Assembly: GCA_016191165.1 (NCBI GenBank)
Contig: JACPPF010000040.1
Location: 1 to 64,000 of the forward strand
DNA: 64,000 bases
Origin: Planctomycetota bacterium
GTDB lineage: Bacteria; Planctomycetota; Planctomycetia; Gemmatales; Gemmataceae
Direction of reading: 5' to 3'
In this document: positions 63,059-64,000 of the stretch, piece after piece
Layout: every line of letters begins with the position of its first letter
Numbering within the stretch: position 1 is the first letter of the stretch
The notes under the pieces: model-generated
Told to the model about the DNA's origin: nothing
Seen by the model: the letters and a program-made list of their open reading frames with translations, nothing else
Database searches by the model: none
Position numbers and translations under genes: made by a program

Positions 63059-63076
63059 CAGCGGCATTCGCCACTT

Positions 63077-64000
63077 GTGAAACGACGGCCCCTTTTCCTT
63101 GAGGTGCTCGAAGATCGCACCACGCCTGCCTTTTTCAACTGGACTGGAACGGCTGGCGATAACCTGTGGGGCACGCCCGGCAACTGGGATCAGAACGCCT
63201 TGCCGACGATCAGCGATGACGTGAGCATTTCTCAAGCGAATACTGACATTCTCGTGAATCAGGCCGGGGCTGTGCGCTCCGTGTCGATGATGAGTTCGGT
63301 CAACCTGATCGTGAACAATTCGTTGACCATCGATCAAAGTGCCAATATCTCCGGACAGCTGATCGTGGCCGGCACGCTGACCGCGAATGCGAACGCCTCG
63401 CTTTGGCCGTCGGGCGGCATCGTCGTCAGCGGCGCCATCAACCTGGAAATCGGCAGCCAGCTGACGGTGATGAGCGGCAGCTCCATCCTACGCGACGGCG
63501 CAGCCATCGCGGGCGCTGGTACCGTCTCGCTCGGCATGGGCAACCTCACCGTCGAGGGCACCGCGACGTTCCACAATTTCAACATGACCGGCGGCAACCT
63601 CCTCGGCCCCGGCATGCTCACCATCACCGGAACGATGAACTGGGAAGGTGGAAACCTCGCCAACACCCCTTACGCAGGCACGCTCGACATCACCGACACC
63701 GGCGCCCTCAACATCACCGGCTACGGCACGAAAAGCATCCAGGGCTGGACCGTCAACATCGACGGCGATGGCAACTGGACCCAGGGCGACGTGGGCAACG
63801 AAGCCAGTATGGTCAACATCAGTACGACCGGCGAGTTCAACATCTCGGTTTCCTTCGGCACCTGGCGCGACACCTACCAGGATGGGCTGTCCACCATCAA
63901 CAACGCGGGCACGATCAATTCCACAGGCGGCATGGTGGGGATGCCGGTGGTGCTAAAGGTGGCCCTTTTATCATCGGGAACAATCGATGTGGCTGGCGGA
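63077..64000 (+). CDS. Large secreted protein with planctomycete LEVLEDRTTPA signal, 5' part
   Basis: The frame is open to the window end (308 codons seen). It begins VKRRPLFLEVLEDRTTPAFF, matching the planctomycete LExLEDRxTPA-type N-terminal export signal. From about residue 20 it is a beta-helix-like repeat protein rich in Gly, Asn, Thr and Ser (for example GQLIVAGTLTANANASLWPS and NLTVEGTATFHNFNMTGGNL), as in huge surface or adhesin-like proteins. The nearest in-frame start is GTG 63077, but ATG 63007 with a good GGAG site would be natural if one G were missing from the nine-G run; then the product would start MFRSKTWLGLILYIRGGQRH. The gene therefore is frameshifted, phase-variable, or carries a sequencing error. 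Confidence 0.75.
   Translation, partial: MKRRPLFLEVLEDRTTPAFFNWTGTAGDNLWGTPGNWDQNALPTISDDVSISQANTDILVNQAGAVRSVSMMSSVNLIVNNSLTIDQSANISGQLIVAGTLTANANASLWPSGGIVVSGAINLEIGSQLTVMSGSSILRDGAAIAGAGTVSLGMGNLTVEGTATFHNFNMTGGNLLGPGMLTITGTMNWEGGNLANTPYAGTLDITDTGALNITGYGTKSIQGWTVNIDGDGNWTQGDVGNEASMVNISTTGEFNISVSFGTWRDTYQDGLSTINNAGTINSTGGMVGMPVVLKVALLSSGTIDVAGG

Overview
The window is about 60% G+C. Its gene content points to a planctomycete, most likely of the Gemmata group (Gemmataceae). The evidence is three DUF1501 secreted proteins, a DUF1549/DUF1553 (PSCyt/PSD1) protein, a YTV-type cysteine-rich repeat protein, GYF_2/PPC surface proteins, zinc-ribbon membrane proteins, a caspase-fold protein, and a large secreted protein that begins with the planctomycete LEVLEDRTTPA signal. 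There are no rRNA genes and no CRISPR array, and I see no intact prophage or insertion sequence. Genes are mostly single or in short runs on both strands, often separated by palindromic intergenic repeats.

Layout. 0.2-8.7 kb: tRNA-Leu(GAG) with a strong terminator, DUF1501 protein, spermidine-synthase-like protein, outer-membrane barrel, U32 peptidase/RlhA-like enzyme, membrane protein. 8.7-18.2 kb: a planctomycete-specific surface/secretome cluster (PPC protein, DUF1501, DUF1549/DUF1553 with cytochrome-like CxxxxCH motif, two tandem GYF_2-membrane-PPC-like proteins). 18.2-29.9 kb: DUF4058, arginine decarboxylase speA, dihydroorotate dehydrogenase pyrD, FHA/coiled-coil protein, third DUF1501, Fpg/MutM glycosylase, argC, amidase. 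29.9-36.7 kb: two glycosyltransferases, an exported methyltransferase-like protein, amino-acid permease, AI-2E family transporter, folD. 36.8-42.7 kb: caspase-fold protein, small membrane proteins, YTV cysteine-rich protein. 42.7-54.9 kb: TPR-like protein, serine acetyltransferase, a small two-gene pair with a RelE-like member, a LarA-superfamily protein, SUKH-like protein, zinc-ribbon membrane protein, htpG, a broken PQQ-propeller gene, an ACT-domain protein, an M48 peptidase and a toxin-first RelE/Phd pair. 54.9-64 kb: lactate racemase larA, an AT-rich higBA module with a clear promoter and operators, a second M48 peptidase, tRNA-Gly(GCC), trigger factor, an alpha/beta hydrolase, a MITE-like repeat, and the 5' end of a giant secreted protein that runs off the window.

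Most interesting points. (1) higBA has two identical-arm palindromes (TTCGC-N5-GCGAA), one lying exactly between the -35 and -10 boxes, and a 14-codon leader ORF that overlaps the higB start. (2) A run of nine G separates a well-placed ATG/SD from the rest of the giant secreted protein, so the gene is out of frame by one base; this is either a sequencing/assembly error or a phase-variable switch. (3) The caspase-fold protein keeps its His but has Phe where the catalytic Cys is expected. (4) A dispersed palindromic repeat appears to have been inserted in frame into htpG. (5) A PQQ-propeller gene retains only its two ends. I do not see a complete, clearly undescribed multi-gene system; the claims above are the best-supported leads.
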